DNA of 64,000 nucleotides from Pantoea sp. BAV 3049 (GTDB taxonomy: Bacteria; Pseudomonadota; Gammaproteobacteria; Enterobacterales; Enterobacteriaceae): the NCBI RefSeq assembly GCF_009765445.1, contig NZ_WHOY01000031.1, positions 4,305,869-4,369,868 of the forward strand. The letters are read 5' to 3'. A program made the translations under genes and the position numbers. A model generated the notes under the pieces. That model was given only the letters and a program-made list of their open reading frames with translations, was not told the origin of the DNA and made no database searches. Shown piece by piece: positions 8,789 to 17,078 of this stretch (its first letter is position 1; each line of letters starts with the position of its first letter).

Positions 8789-9324
8789 TGGCCAGGATCA
8801 TCTGGCTGACCGGCGCTTCCGGTTCAGGCAAGGACAGCCTGCTGGATGCGCTACGGGAAACGGCGCCATCGGGACTGATGGTGGCGCATCGCTACATCAC
8901 CCGTGCCGCCGATGCCGGAGGGGAGAACCACGTCTCGCTGAGCGAGATCGAATTCCGGCGGCGTAAAACGTTAGGGCTGTTTGCCATCGACTGGCAGGCG
9001 CACCAGCACTTTTACGCACTGGGAATTGAAATTGACCTGTGGCTGCAGCATGGGCTGGATGTGGTGGTCAACGGCTCACGGCTGCATCTGCCTGCGGTGC
9101 AGCAACGCTATGGCAGCCAGCTGCTGCCGATCTGCCTGCAGGTGACGCCCGAAGTGCTGGAGCAGCGCCTGCGTCAGCGGGGCAGGGAGGATGAGGAAGA
9201 GATTGCCCGGCGGCTGCGTCGTGCCAGGGAAAGCGTGCCTGAGGGCTGCCTGGCGCTGAATAACGACGGTGCGCTGAGTCAGACGCTGAGCGGCTTTCTG
9301 GCGCTGCTGGCCAGTGAGGAGTAA
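8788..9324 (+). CDS. phnN: PhnN, ribose 1,5-bisphosphate phosphokinase
   Basis: A 178-residue guanylate-kinase-like enzyme with P-loop GASGSGKDS (about 8-16). It phosphorylates ribose 1,5-bisphosphate with ATP to PRPP, returning the ribose of the C-P lyase pathway to nucleotide synthesis. ATG 8788 overlaps the phnM stop by one base. In E. coli the next gene is phnO; here phnP starts four bases after the phnN stop, so phnO is absent from this position. Confidence 0.94.
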   Translation: MARIIWLTGASGSGKDSLLDALRETAPSGLMVAHRYITRAADAGGENHVSLSEIEFRRRKTLGLFAIDWQAHQHFYALGIEIDLWLQHGLDVVVNGSRLHLPAVQQRYGSQLLPICLQVTPEVLEQRLRQRGREDEEEIARRLRRARESVPEGCLALNNDGALSQTLSGFLALLASEE

Positions 9325-9327
9325 CCG

Positions 9328-10077
9328 ATGCAATTTACTTTTCTCGGCACCGGCGATGTCCGTCAGGTACCGGTTTTTGGCTGTTTCTGTACCGCCTGCC
9401 AGCTGGCCAGGCAGCAGCCGGAACGGCGACGCGGGCCAACCAGCGGGGTGATACGCCATCAGGGGCAGACCACGCTGCTGGATGCCGGTCAGTGTCACCT
9501 GGAGCAGCAGTTTGCTCCCGGTGAGCTGGACCGCATCTTTCTCACGCATTTTCATATGGACCACGTGCAGGGGTTATTTGCGCTGCGCTGGGGAATGGGT
9601 GCGAAAATCCCGGTGTACTGTCCGCCTGACGAGCAGGGCTGCGACGATCTGTATCGCCATCCCGGTCTGCTGGCGTTTCAGCCCTTTCTGCGACCCTTTG
9701 ACCCGGTGCCCTGCGGCGACATTGTGATGACGCCATTGCCGCTGATCCATTCGAAAATCACCTATGGCTACCTGATTGAGCAGGGCGGCAGAACCCTGGC
9801 TTACCTGACCGATACCATTGGACTGCCGCAGGAGACGCTGGATTTTCTCCGCCAGCGCCGTATCGATCATCTGGTGCTCGACTGCAGCTATGCGCCAGCG
9901 GAAGAGCAGCCGCACAATCATAACGACATCACCCGGGTACTGGCCTTACACACCTTAATCGCGCCGCGAAAGTGCTGGTTGACCCATATCAGTCATGACG
10001 TGGATAACTGGCTGGCAGACAATGCGTTGCCGCCGGGCGTCGCTGCCGCCTGGGATGGTCTGGTCGTGGAAATATAA
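9328..10077 (+). CDS. phnP: PhnP, phosphoribosyl 1,2-cyclic phosphate phosphodiesterase
   Basis: A 249-residue metallo-beta-lactamase-fold enzyme that opens 5-phosphoribosyl 1,2-cyclic phosphate, the PhnJ product, to ribose 1,5-bisphosphate. The metal motif HFHMDH (about 72-77) is intact, and further ligands are expected in LIHSK, YLTDT and HNHND. The N-terminal GCFCTACQLA cysteines match the structural zinc site of E. coli PhnP. It is the last gene of the phnF-P operon and is followed by a rho-independent terminator. Confidence 0.95.
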   Translation: MQFTFLGTGDVRQVPVFGCFCTACQLARQQPERRRGPTSGVIRHQGQTTLLDAGQCHLEQQFAPGELDRIFLTHFHMDHVQGLFALRWGMGAKIPVYCPPDEQGCDDLYRHPGLLAFQPFLRPFDPVPCGDIVMTPLPLIHSKITYGYLIEQGGRTLAYLTDTIGLPQETLDFLRQRRIDHLVLDCSYAPAEEQPHNHNDITRVLALHTLIAPRKCWLTHISHDVDNWLADNALPPGVAAAWDGLVVEI

Positions 10078-10081
10078 CGAT

Positions 10082-10113
10082 AAAAACGTCGCTTCCGCTC
10101 CGCGTTTTTTTTT
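10082..10113 (+). terminator. Rho-independent terminator after phnP
   Basis: An imperfect hairpin (left arm AAAAACG-t-CG, right arm CGCG then T) starts five bases after the phnP stop and runs into nine consecutive T residues. It would end the phnF-P transcript before the Pho box of the transporter operon. Confidence 0.65.
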
Positions 10114-10123
10114 CATCATCCCC

Positions 10124-10141
10124 GCGTCATTAAATTGTCAC
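10124..10141 (+). promoter_or_regulatory. Pho box upstream of phnCDE
   Basis: Two direct 7-base half-sites, GCGTCAT and TTGTCAC, are separated by TAAA. This matches the PhoB consensus (CTGTCAT, 4 A/T-rich bases, CTGTCAT/C) at 5/7 and 6/7 positions with the right 11-base period. A -10-like TTAATA follows at about 10152-10157 and phnC starts at 10201. It suggests that the transporter genes have their own phosphate-starvation promoter. Confidence 0.72.
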
Positions 10142-10200
10142 CGTCCTCGCCGTTAATAGGGCCCACAAGGCTTAACGCCAGACTCTCAACGGGAAAAACT

Positions 10201-11034
10201 ATGGCACAGGCACTGTTAAAACCGACCCCTGCACCTGAAGTCGCTCCAGTGTGGTCAGCACAGAAAAAAGTGCTGGCGGTACAGGGACTGGGCAAAGCGT
10301 ATTCAGCACAAAATCGTGTGCTGCACGATATCAATTTCGACCTGCATTCCGGCGAGCTGGTGGCGGTGATCGGCCGTTCCGGCGCGGGAAAATCCACGCT
10401 GCTGCATATACTGAACGGCACCATTCCGGCCACTGACGGCGAAATTATTAATTTCCGTGAGTCGGGCCATCAGCAGAACATCGTTGAGCTGAATACTCGT
10501 CAGATGCGTGTATGGCGCAGCGAGTGCGGGATGATCTTCCAGGACTTCTGCCTGGTTCCCCGCCTGGATGTGCTCACCAATGTCCTGCTCGGCCGCCTCA
10601 GCCAGACCTCAACGCTGAAATCCTTCTTCAAAGTGTTCCCGGATGCGGACCGCGCCCGCGCTATCGGCCTGCTGGAGTGGCTGAACATGCTGCCGCAGGC
10701 GCTGCAGCGTGCCGAGAACCTTTCAGGGGGCCAGATGCAGCGCGTGGCGATAGCCCGTGCGCTGATGCAAAATCCGAAAATCCTGCTGGCCGACGAACCG
10801 GTTGCCTCGCTGGACCCCAAAAATACCCGTCGCATCATGGACGTGTTACGTCAGGTCAGTGAAAACGGCATCAGCGTGATGGTGAACCTGCACTCCGTTG
10901 AGCTGGTGAAAGAATATTGCACGCGCGCCATTGGCATCGCCAAAGGACGCATTGTTTTCGACGGGCATCCGTCGCAGTTAACAGAAGACCTTCTCCATAC
11001 CCTGTATGGCGAAGAGATGACGCAACTTAACTAA
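10201..11034 (+). CDS. phnC: PhnC, phosphonate ABC transporter ATPase
   Basis: A 277-residue ABC ATPase energising phosphonate uptake. Walker A is GRSGAGKST (about 60-68), the signature [15 protein letters not shown], and Walker [13 protein letters not shown], the last two nearly as in E. coli PhnC. About 30 extra N-terminal residues precede the domain. ATG 10201 is chosen; the longer TTG 10135 start would overlap the Pho box and promoter. It heads an operon phnC-phnD-phnE1-phnE2 placed after, not before, the C-P lyase genes, and its sequence is fairly divergent from E. coli PhnC. Confidence 0.93.
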   Translation: MAQALLKPTPAPEVAPVWSAQKKVLAVQGLGKAYSAQNRVLHDINFDLHSGELVAVIGRSGAGKSTLLHILNGTIPATDGEIINFRESGHQQNIVELNTRQMRVWRSECGMIFQDFCLVPRLDVLTNVLLGRLSQTSTLKSFFKVFPDADRARAIGLLEWLNMLPQALQRAENLSGGQMQRVAIARALMQNPKILLADEPVASLDPKNTRRIMDVLRQVSENGISVMVNLHSVELVKEYCTRAIGIAKGRIVFDGHPSQLTEDLLHTLYGEEMTQLN

Positions 11035-11061
11035 GCCAATTTTTGGGATACGGACTCAGCA

Positions 11062-11985
11062 ATGAAAAAATTATTCTTATCGGCGGTGCTTACCAGCGTA
11101 ATGGCAGTTAACTATGCTCAGGCCGCCGCGCCAAAGGAACTGAACCTTGGCATCCTCGGTGGCCAGAACGCCACACAGCAGATTGGTGACAACCAGTGCG
11201 TGAAAGATTTCTTCGACAAAGAGCTGAGCGTGGACACCAAACTGCGCAACTCTTCTGACTATTCTGGTGTGATCCAGGGCCTGCTGGGCGGCAAAGTGGA
11301 TATGGTGCTGAGCATGTCACCTTCTTCTTATGCTTCCGTGTACATCAACGACCCGAAAGCCGTGGATATCGTCGGTATCGCTGCTGATGACACTGACCAG
11401 TCAACCGGTTACCACTCAGTCGTTATCGTCAAAGCTGACAGCCCTTACAAAAAGCTGGAAGATCTGAAAGGCAAATCTTTCGGCATGGCCGATCCGGACT
11501 CCACTTCCGGCTTCCTGATCCCGAACCAGGCTTTTAAAAAGCAGTTCGGCGGCTCGATTGATGACAAATACAACGGTTTCTTCTCCAGCGTCACCTTCTC
11601 CGGCGGCCACGAGCAGGATGTGTTAGGCGTACTGAACGGCCAGTTTGAAGGCGCGGTGACCTGGGCTTCAATGATCGGCGACTACAACACAGGTTACACC
11701 AGCGGCGCCTTCACCCGGATGATCCGCATGGATCATCCGGACCTGATGAAGCAGATCCGCATTATCTGGCAGTCGCCGCTGATCCCTAACGGCCCAATCC
11801 TGGTGAGCAACAAGCTGGACCCGGACTTCAAAGCAAAACTTGTCGCCGCCATCAAAAAACTGGATAAATCCGACCACAGCTGCTTTATCAAAGCGATGGG
11901 CGGCACCCAGCATATCGCTCCGGCGAGCGTGGCGGATTTCCAGAACATCATCGATATGAAGCGTGAACTGACCAAAGCCCGTTAA
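11062..11985 (+). CDS. phnD: PhnD, periplasmic phosphonate-binding protein
   Basis: A 307-residue solute-binding protein. A Sec signal peptide is clear (MKKLFLSAVLTSVMAVNYAQA, cleavage near residue 21-22). The family blocks LNLGILGGQN, SPSSYASVY and the GMADPDSTSGFLIPN phosphonate-binding loop (about 144-158) are present; the DSTSG pattern is the anion-binding segment of PhnD-type proteins. Substrate could include alkylphosphonates or phosphite; the sequence alone cannot decide. A 10-bp hairpin separates it from the permease genes. Confidence 0.94.
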   Translation: MKKLFLSAVLTSVMAVNYAQAAAPKELNLGILGGQNATQQIGDNQCVKDFFDKELSVDTKLRNSSDYSGVIQGLLGGKVDMVLSMSPSSYASVYINDPKAVDIVGIAADDTDQSTGYHSVVIVKADSPYKKLEDLKGKSFGMADPDSTSGFLIPNQAFKKQFGGSIDDKYNGFFSSVTFSGGHEQDVLGVLNGQFEGAVTWASMIGDYNTGYTSGAFTRMIRMDHPDLMKQIRIIWQSPLIPNGPILVSNKLDPDFKAKLVAAIKKLDKSDHSCFIKAMGGTQHIAPASVADFQNIIDMKRELTKAR

Positions 11986-11998
11986 TACGCGGCAGGTG

Positions 11999-12024
11999 CC
12001 CCCCCTGGCTTCGGCCAGGCGGGG
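11999..12024 (+). other. GC-rich stem-loop between phnD and phnE1
   Basis: A stem with TTCG tetraloop (CCCCCTGGC, TTCG, GCCAGGCGGGG with one bulged C) lies 14 bases after the phnD stop. No T-run follows. Such stems commonly sit after binding-protein genes and stabilise their mRNA relative to the permease message; this role is inferred. Confidence 0.6.
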
Positions 12025-12055
12025 CCACCCTGAACACCGACAAAAGCGGTAACGC

Positions 12056-12925
12056 ATGCAAAATACAGACTTTGAACGCTACTATCAGCAGGTACGGGGC
12101 AAACAAAAGCGCGACACCGTACTCTGGTCTCTGACCCTGCTGGCCCTCTATATTGCTTCCGGCAACATTTCTGAATTCAGCCTGCAAACGCTCTGGTCCT
12201 CTCTGCCGCACTTCTTCGACTATCTGGCCGAAACAGTGCCGGTGCTGCACTGGAACGTGCTGTTCGCGGACGGGCATACCGAAGGCTCGCTGGCTTACTG
12301 GGGCTATCGTCTGCATATCCAGCTGCCGCTGATCTGGGAAACGCTCAATCTGGCGCTGGCTGCCACCATTCTGTCGGTGATCGCGGCGGTGGTGCTGGCT
12401 TTCCTGGCGGCTGATAACACCCAGTCACCGCCCATCGTTCGTTATGCCATCCGCACTGCGGTAGCTTTTCTTCGTACCATGCCGGAACTGGCCTGGGCGG
12501 TGATGTTTGTGATGGCTTTCGGGATCGGCGTAACTCCGGGCTTCCTCGCCCTGGCGCTGCACACCATTGGCAGCCTGACCAAGCTGTTTTATGAGGCGAT
12601 TGAAAGCGCTTCAGACAAGCCCGGTCGTGGCCTCTCCGCCTGCGGTGCCGGTACGCTGCAAAGAATGCGCTTTGCCCTGTGGCCGCAGGTTAAACCGGTG
12701 TTTCTTTCCTACAGCTTTATGCGCCTTGAAGTGAACTTCCGCCAGTCGACCATTCTTGGTCTGGTGGGCGCAGGGGGCATTGGTCAGGAGCTGATGACCA
12801 ACATTAAACTCGATCGCTACGATCAGGTCAGCATGACCATGCTGCTGATTATCATTGTGGTTTCACTGCTGGACGCGCTTTCCGGGCGTCTGCGTCACTG
12901 GGTGGTTGAGGGGAAAGCCGTATGA
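12056..12925 (+). CDS. phnE1: PhnE-type phosphonate permease, first subunit
   Basis: A 289-residue inner-membrane ABC permease with about six hydrophobic segments. The cytoplasmic EAA-type loop that contacts the ATPase is seen as EAIESASDKPGRGLSACGA (about 179-197), and FRQSTILGLVGAGGIGQEL is the conserved PhnE block after it. ATG 12056 follows the stem-loop; the stop overlaps the second permease gene by four bases. Two different PhnE subunits presumably form a heterodimer, unlike the single E. coli PhnE. The symbol's numbering is mine. Confidence 0.92.
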   Translation: MQNTDFERYYQQVRGKQKRDTVLWSLTLLALYIASGNISEFSLQTLWSSLPHFFDYLAETVPVLHWNVLFADGHTEGSLAYWGYRLHIQLPLIWETLNLALAATILSVIAAVVLAFLAADNTQSPPIVRYAIRTAVAFLRTMPELAWAVMFVMAFGIGVTPGFLALALHTIGSLTKLFYEAIESASDKPGRGLSACGAGTLQRMRFALWPQVKPVFLSYSFMRLEVNFRQSTILGLVGAGGIGQELMTNIKLDRYDQVSMTMLLIIIVVSLLDALSGRLRHWVVEGKAV

Positions 12926-13803
12926 TAGCATTAGCCGGGTCAGACTCTCTGGCCTCACTCAAATCACAGCACAGCGAACTGTTCTCCGTGCAGCGCCGTT
13001 ACCTGCGCCGTATCGGCCTGGTGGCAGCGGCAGTACTGGCTTACTACATTTTCTTCTTCAATATGTTTGGCATCAGCTGGGCTATGCTTGCCACCGGCAG
13101 CACGCAGATTAGCCGCTACTTTCTGCGGATGTTTGTCTGGCACGACGTGGCGAACTGGCCGTTTGCCTATTATTTCACGCAGATATTTATCACCGTTGCC
13201 ATTGTGTTCGCCGGAACGATTACGGCCACGCTGGTCGCGCTGCCGGTATCATTTTTTGCTGCGCGTAATGTGATGTCTTCCTCAATATTACGTCCTGTTG
13301 CCGTGGTAGTGCGTCGCCTGCTGGATATTCTGCGCGGGATCGATATGGCGATTTGGGGCCTTATTTTTGTGCGTGCTGTAGGAATGGGGCCGCTGGCCGG
13401 GGTACTGGCAATTGTGATGCAGGACGTGGGGCTGCTGGGAAAACTCTATGCCGAAGGACATGAGGCCGTGGAGCGTTCGCCGGGCCGTGGCCTGAATGCA
13501 GTGGGCGCGAATTCGCTGCAGAAGCACCGCTATGGCATTTTCACCCAGTCATTCCCGGCCTTCCTGGCGCTGAGCCTTTACCAGATTGAATCCAACACCC
13601 GCTCTGCGGCAGTGCTGGGGTTTGTTGGTGCGGGTGGCGTGGGGCTGGTCTATGCCGAGAATATGCGTTTATGGAACTGGGATGTGGTGATGTTTATCAC
13701 TCTGATTCTGGTGGCGATCGTGATGGCGATGGATTATGTCTCGGCGAAGTTGCGTAAACGCTATATCAGCGGCAGACCGGTTCCGCTGTTTGGGCAGGAA
13801 TAG
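12922..13803 (+). CDS. phnE2: PhnE-type phosphonate permease, second subunit
   Basis: A 293-residue paralogue of the upstream permease, with the EAA-type loop EAVERSPGRGLNAVGANSLQ and the block NTRSAAVLGFVGAGGVGLVY. The first long hydrophobic segment is at about 33-53 (RIGLVAAAVLAYYIFFFNMF). It is the last gene of the operon, coupled to phnE1 by an ATGA overlap, and is followed by a strong hairpin at 13874-13897 that separates it from the convergent glycosyltransferase gene. Confidence 0.92.
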   Translation: MIALAGSDSLASLKSQHSELFSVQRRYLRRIGLVAAAVLAYYIFFFNMFGISWAMLATGSTQISRYFLRMFVWHDVANWPFAYYFTQIFITVAIVFAGTITATLVALPVSFFAARNVMSSSILRPVAVVVRRLLDILRGIDMAIWGLIFVRAVGMGPLAGVLAIVMQDVGLLGKLYAEGHEAVERSPGRGLNAVGANSLQKHRYGIFTQSFPAFLALSLYQIESNTRSAAVLGFVGAGGVGLVYAENMRLWNWDVVMFITLILVAIVMAMDYVSAKLRKRYISGRPVPLFGQE

Positions 13804-13873
13804 AACTGTCGGCGCAAATCACCAATATGGGTGGAATTAATCTCGCAACGGGGATCATCCACTCCTTATCTTA

Positions 13874-13897
13874 CCGGGGCGAATCCTTTCGCCCCGG
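13874..13897. terminator. Hairpin between convergent phnE2 and GT8 genes
   Basis: A perfect 10-bp stem (CCGGGGCGAA and its complement) with loop TCCT lies between two convergent genes, 70 bases after the phnE2 stop. Flanking T-runs are poor on both strands, so termination efficiency is uncertain; its position suggests a bidirectional transcription stop. Confidence 0.45.
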
Positions 13898-13918
13898 CAA
13901 ACAGCCATATGCCCGGAT

Positions 13919-14740
13919 TTAAGATGAGGTAATGTCCCACCACATTTTGTTCAGTGAATAGTAGCGGTCATCCGGATCCAGCTTCTTCTCCCATGGTTTA
14001 TCAATGATGTAGTGAATGTTCTTCACTTCCGCCATGTCCCACATCGCTGCATGCTGGAAGGGCAATGTTTTCAGCGCATTATAGATATACGGCAGCGGCT
14101 GCCAATGCTGGTGGAAGTAGTCGTTAAGGAAATCCTGTTCGGCAAACAGATAGCGTGACAGGTCGTTCAGCTCCGCCAGCTGATGCAGCATATCGTCAAA
14201 CACCGCCTCGTCCGGTTTCAGCACCAGGAAACCGCCGTTGAGATAGTTGTCCACCTCATCCAGCTGCTCAGTGTGGTGCACGCCCTGACAATAGCTGTAG
14301 AAACAGTTTTCCGGCCGCCAGCTTTTGGGGTAGCTGGCAATCTTGTTAGGATTACAGCGGCAGGCGTGGCAGGCGGCGATCTGCCCTTCAGCCAACGGCA
14401 GCTTAAACAGCTCATCCATGTTTTTTGTCACCAGCATATCGGCATCCAGAAACACGATGCGCTCAAATTCTGTCAGCCGCCAGACCGCCAGCTTGGTCCA
14501 CACTTCAGAGAAGCGCGCGTTAGCATAGTTATGCTGCAGCCTGCTGTCCGGGCTGATCGGCTGCACCTCACGCAGCAGGCAGCCTTCACTTTCCAGCGCC
14601 TGACGGGACGGTGCATCGATATTTTCAGTCACCATGACAATCAACGGGTATGCGCTGTTCGCTCTCTTCAGCGACTTATGCAGCGCCTTCACGCCCACCA
14701 GATAGCCCGGCTGCGTCAGCAGGGTAGCCCATGCCTTCAT
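13919..14740 (-). CDS. Family 8 glycosyltransferase (glycogenin/galactinol-synthase-like)
   Basis: A 273-residue retaining glycosyltransferase of family GT8. The metal-binding DxD is in VFLDADMLV (about 94-102), followed by the family motifs YLNGGFLVL and, at the C-terminus, HYIIDKPW, the HxxxxKPW signature of glycogenin-like enzymes. Donor is probably a UDP-sugar; acceptor unknown. ATG 14740 is preferred over upstream codons because AAGGAGAGAGCC lies directly before it. It starts 17 bases after the stop of the FAD oxidase gene, so the two are probably co-transcribed. GT8 genes of this size are uncommon next to an aldonolactone oxidase; the acceptor may be a polyol or sugar acid. Confidence 0.85.
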   Translation of the reverse strand: MKAWATLLTQPGYLVGVKALHKSLKRANSAYPLIVMVTENIDAPSRQALESEGCLLREVQPISPDSRLQHNYANARFSEVWTKLAVWRLTEFERIVFLDADMLVTKNMDELFKLPLAEGQIAACHACRCNPNKIASYPKSWRPENCFYSYCQGVHHTEQLDEVDNYLNGGFLVLKPDEAVFDDMLHQLAELNDLSRYLFAEQDFLNDYFHQHWQPLPYIYNALKTLPFQHAAMWDMAEVKNIHYIIDKPWEKKLDPDDRYYSLNKMWWDITSS

Positions 14741-14757
14741 TGGCTCTCTCCTTATCA

Positions 14758-16137
14758 TCAGTCGAGCAGTTGTGCGGTAAACGCATTCTCAAATTTGTGC
14801 TGCGGGTCCAGCTCGTCGCGCACTTTGCGGAAGGCTTCCCATTGCGGATAGATCGCCGGCCAGTTGTACAGCGGCGCTTCAAAATATTTGCCCCAGTGCG
14901 GTCTTCCGCCTTCCGCTGCCAGCACTTTTTCCACCGCCTGCAGGAACGCCACCCCTTCTTCCGACAGGGAACCGTCCTCGGCGTAATAAACGACAAAACC
15001 GAAGAAACAGGTGTCCTGCTGATAAGCGGGACTCAGCCAGGAAGTGGACGGACCGGTACAGCGCAGAATAATCGGATAGTGCATGTGCGGCTGGGTTTCC
15101 GTATGCCACTCTTTAATCTTGCGGATCACCTCTGCGGCCCGCGCCAGCGGAATGCCGATCTCAACATTAATTTGCGGGGTGGCAATGCCGCGACAGAAGA
15201 CCTGATAGACATCGCCCGTGACATCTGAAAAATCCTTAAAGCGGGTAACGGTGCGAAAAGGCTTGCCGTTCTCATCGACGATCTTGGTGTCACTGCGCAT
15301 ATGTTTCAGCGTCTGATCGACGGTGTCATTCATTGCGTCGCTGGTCTCTTCCTGCTTCAGCAGGTCGTCGTTGTTATCGTGATAGCTTTCTGTCTCTTCT
15401 TCGGTGGCCTCCCGGGCTGCCCAGACATGGACCTGATTTTCATTCGGGAACCACCAGGCTTTACTCAGGGCATAGTTATGATTCCAGTCCAACAGATCTG
15501 TTTCCAGCGTGTCAGCGCTAACGGCGTTCTTAAAACAGGTGTAGACCAGCGAGGGCTTGGTACGCAGCGTGACCTGAGTCACCACCCCTAACGAGCCTAA
15601 TCCCAGCTGGACAGCGGAGAAGGAAGGGTGATCGCGAGTAAACTCCTGCACGCTGCCATCGGCCAGCACCATGCGGATGTTTAAAGCCTCGTCAGCGATG
15701 GAGCTTTGCTGCAGCCCCTGGCCGTGAGTGCCGGTCGCCAGCGCACCAGCCAGCGTCTGGGCCGCAATCACACCAGGGGAAGACGGCAACATTCTGCCCA
15801 CGCCGGTGAGAATTTCATACACCTCGTGCAGCGGGGTGCCACCGGCAAAAGTGGCGCTGTCCTCGGTGATATCCAGCAGGCCACGTAAATGCTGTAAATC
15901 AAGCAGGGTATCGCCAGCGGCGGCCAGTTTCAGCATTCGACCCGGCGACATCCGGCTGCCCATCACGCGGATTTTACCCCTGCTGTTGGTAAGGATCGCC
16001 CGCAGTTCCTCTTCTGTTTCTGGAGTACTGACTGCGCTCTTCTCTGCCAGCGTCGCATTCTGTGCCCAGTTCCACAATCTGGACTCGTCGCCCAATTGCG
16101 GTTTACGGCGAGGATAACCGGTATTTTCGGGTGTCAT
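14758..16137 (-). CDS. FAD-linked aldonolactone/alditol oxidase family protein (ALO type)
   Basis: A 459-residue flavoprotein of the VAO family with an N-terminal FAD_binding_4 domain (about 35-190) and a C-terminal D-arabinono-1,4-lactone oxidase (ALO) domain. GSRMSPG is the FAD pyrophosphate loop and ATGTHGQG carries the histidine position used for FAD attachment or binding in this group. It would oxidise a lactone or polyol with O2 as acceptor; substrate unknown. No signal peptide is seen. ATG 16137 follows AGGAG; TTG 16143 is less likely. Neighbours on the same strand are a TetR regulator upstream and GT8 downstream. Confidence 0.85.
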   Translation of the reverse strand: MTPENTGYPRRKPQLGDESRLWNWAQNATLAEKSAVSTPETEEELRAILTNSRGKIRVMGSRMSPGRMLKLAAAGDTLLDLQHLRGLLDITEDSATFAGGTPLHEVYEILTGVGRMLPSSPGVIAAQTLAGALATGTHGQGLQQSSIADEALNIRMVLADGSVQEFTRDHPSFSAVQLGLGSLGVVTQVTLRTKPSLVYTCFKNAVSADTLETDLLDWNHNYALSKAWWFPNENQVHVWAAREATEEETESYHDNNDDLLKQEETSDAMNDTVDQTLKHMRSDTKIVDENGKPFRTVTRFKDFSDVTGDVYQVFCRGIATPQINVEIGIPLARAAEVIRKIKEWHTETQPHMHYPIILRCTGPSTSWLSPAYQQDTCFFGFVVYYAEDGSLSEEGVAFLQAVEKVLAAEGGRPHWGKYFEAPLYNWPAIYPQWEAFRKVRDELDPQHKFENAFTAQLLD

Positions 16138-16297
16138 CGACAACTCCTTTTTCAGGACAATAACAGGATTGTGTTTACAAGCGCGGAAGTGAGCTTTCAG
16201 GATCCGACACAGTAAGCGTAGCTGAATTGCCCCGGAACGACAGCGTCCGGAGCAGAGAAAGTTGTACGTCGTATTAAGTTTCTGTACAGGTTTTCAG

Positions 16298-16933
16298 TCA
16301 GGCCGGGCGCAGGTAACGCAGTGTGGCATCCACCACCAACTGGCGGTTGCGGGCGATGCTCTGCTGTTCCGTCTCGTTGCCGCCAAACAGCGTATGGAAG
16401 GTGTAGCGGTTGGAGACGTTGTGCGTACAGATGCTGCTGATCAGGCGGTGAACATCCACGGTATCCGCTTTCTGATCGAATACGCCAGTGGCTTTGCCAC
16501 GCACCAGCACGCTTTCCAGCACGTCGAGCGCGCTCTGATTCAGCGCCTTAATGCGGGTTGACTGGCTGATATAGCGGCCGCGCATCAGGTTCTCACTGCA
16601 CACCAGCCGCATAAAATCCGGATGAGTGATGTGGTAGTCAAAGCTGGCTTCGGCCAGACGTGCCATCGCCACCACCGGCGGCATCTCCGCGAGATTCAGT
16701 CCGGTTTCATGTTCACGGATGGCCTGATAGACCTGCTCCAGCACTTCCATATAAAGATTTTCTTTATTGTTAAAGTGGTACACCACCATGCGCTTGGTGG
16801 TCTGAGCATGCTCAGCAATCTGTTCCATACGGGCACCCTGCAGGCCGAATTCAGCAAAGGTGGCAAGGGCACCGGCAAGGATACGTTTCTTCAACCCTTC
16901 CGGGTCATTCTTTCTTTTGGCAGTAGCGGGCAT
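16298..16933 (-). CDS. TetR-family transcriptional regulator
   Basis: A 211-residue protein with an N-terminal TetR HTH (about 14-60: KRILAGALATFAEFGLQGA, then MEQIAEHAQTTKRMVVYHF and NKENLY) and a helical C-terminal effector domain. It lies 160 bases upstream of the FAD oxidase gene on the same strand, so it may control that oxidase and the GT8 gene, or itself. The residues MVVYHFNNKENLY resemble RutR-type TetR proteins, but no specific ligand can be named. Confidence 0.88.
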   Translation of the reverse strand: MPATAKRKNDPEGLKKRILAGALATFAEFGLQGARMEQIAEHAQTTKRMVVYHFNNKENLYMEVLEQVYQAIREHETGLNLAEMPPVVAMARLAEASFDYHITHPDFMRLVCSENLMRGRYISQSTRIKALNQSALDVLESVLVRGKATGVFDQKADTVDVHRLISSICTHNVSNRYTFHTLFGGNETEQQSIARNRQLVVDATLRYLRPA

Positions 16934-17078
16934 AACGGGTCGATAAATCCGTGGTCTTTAAACCGTTGCAGTAACAAGGATGTTAAGAATACCACAGAAA
17001 GCTTAAGGCTACGTTCGGGGCAGTGTGATCGGCATCAGACTCCGGCGTTCTGACAGCAGAAGCCGGTAGCGCAGCGGG

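Noticed and set aside
13702..14851. Long plus-strand open frame opposite the GT8 gene (14183-14851)
   Set aside because: It is antisense to GT8 and the oxidase, has no RBS and no recognisable domain; a shadow of high-GC codon use.
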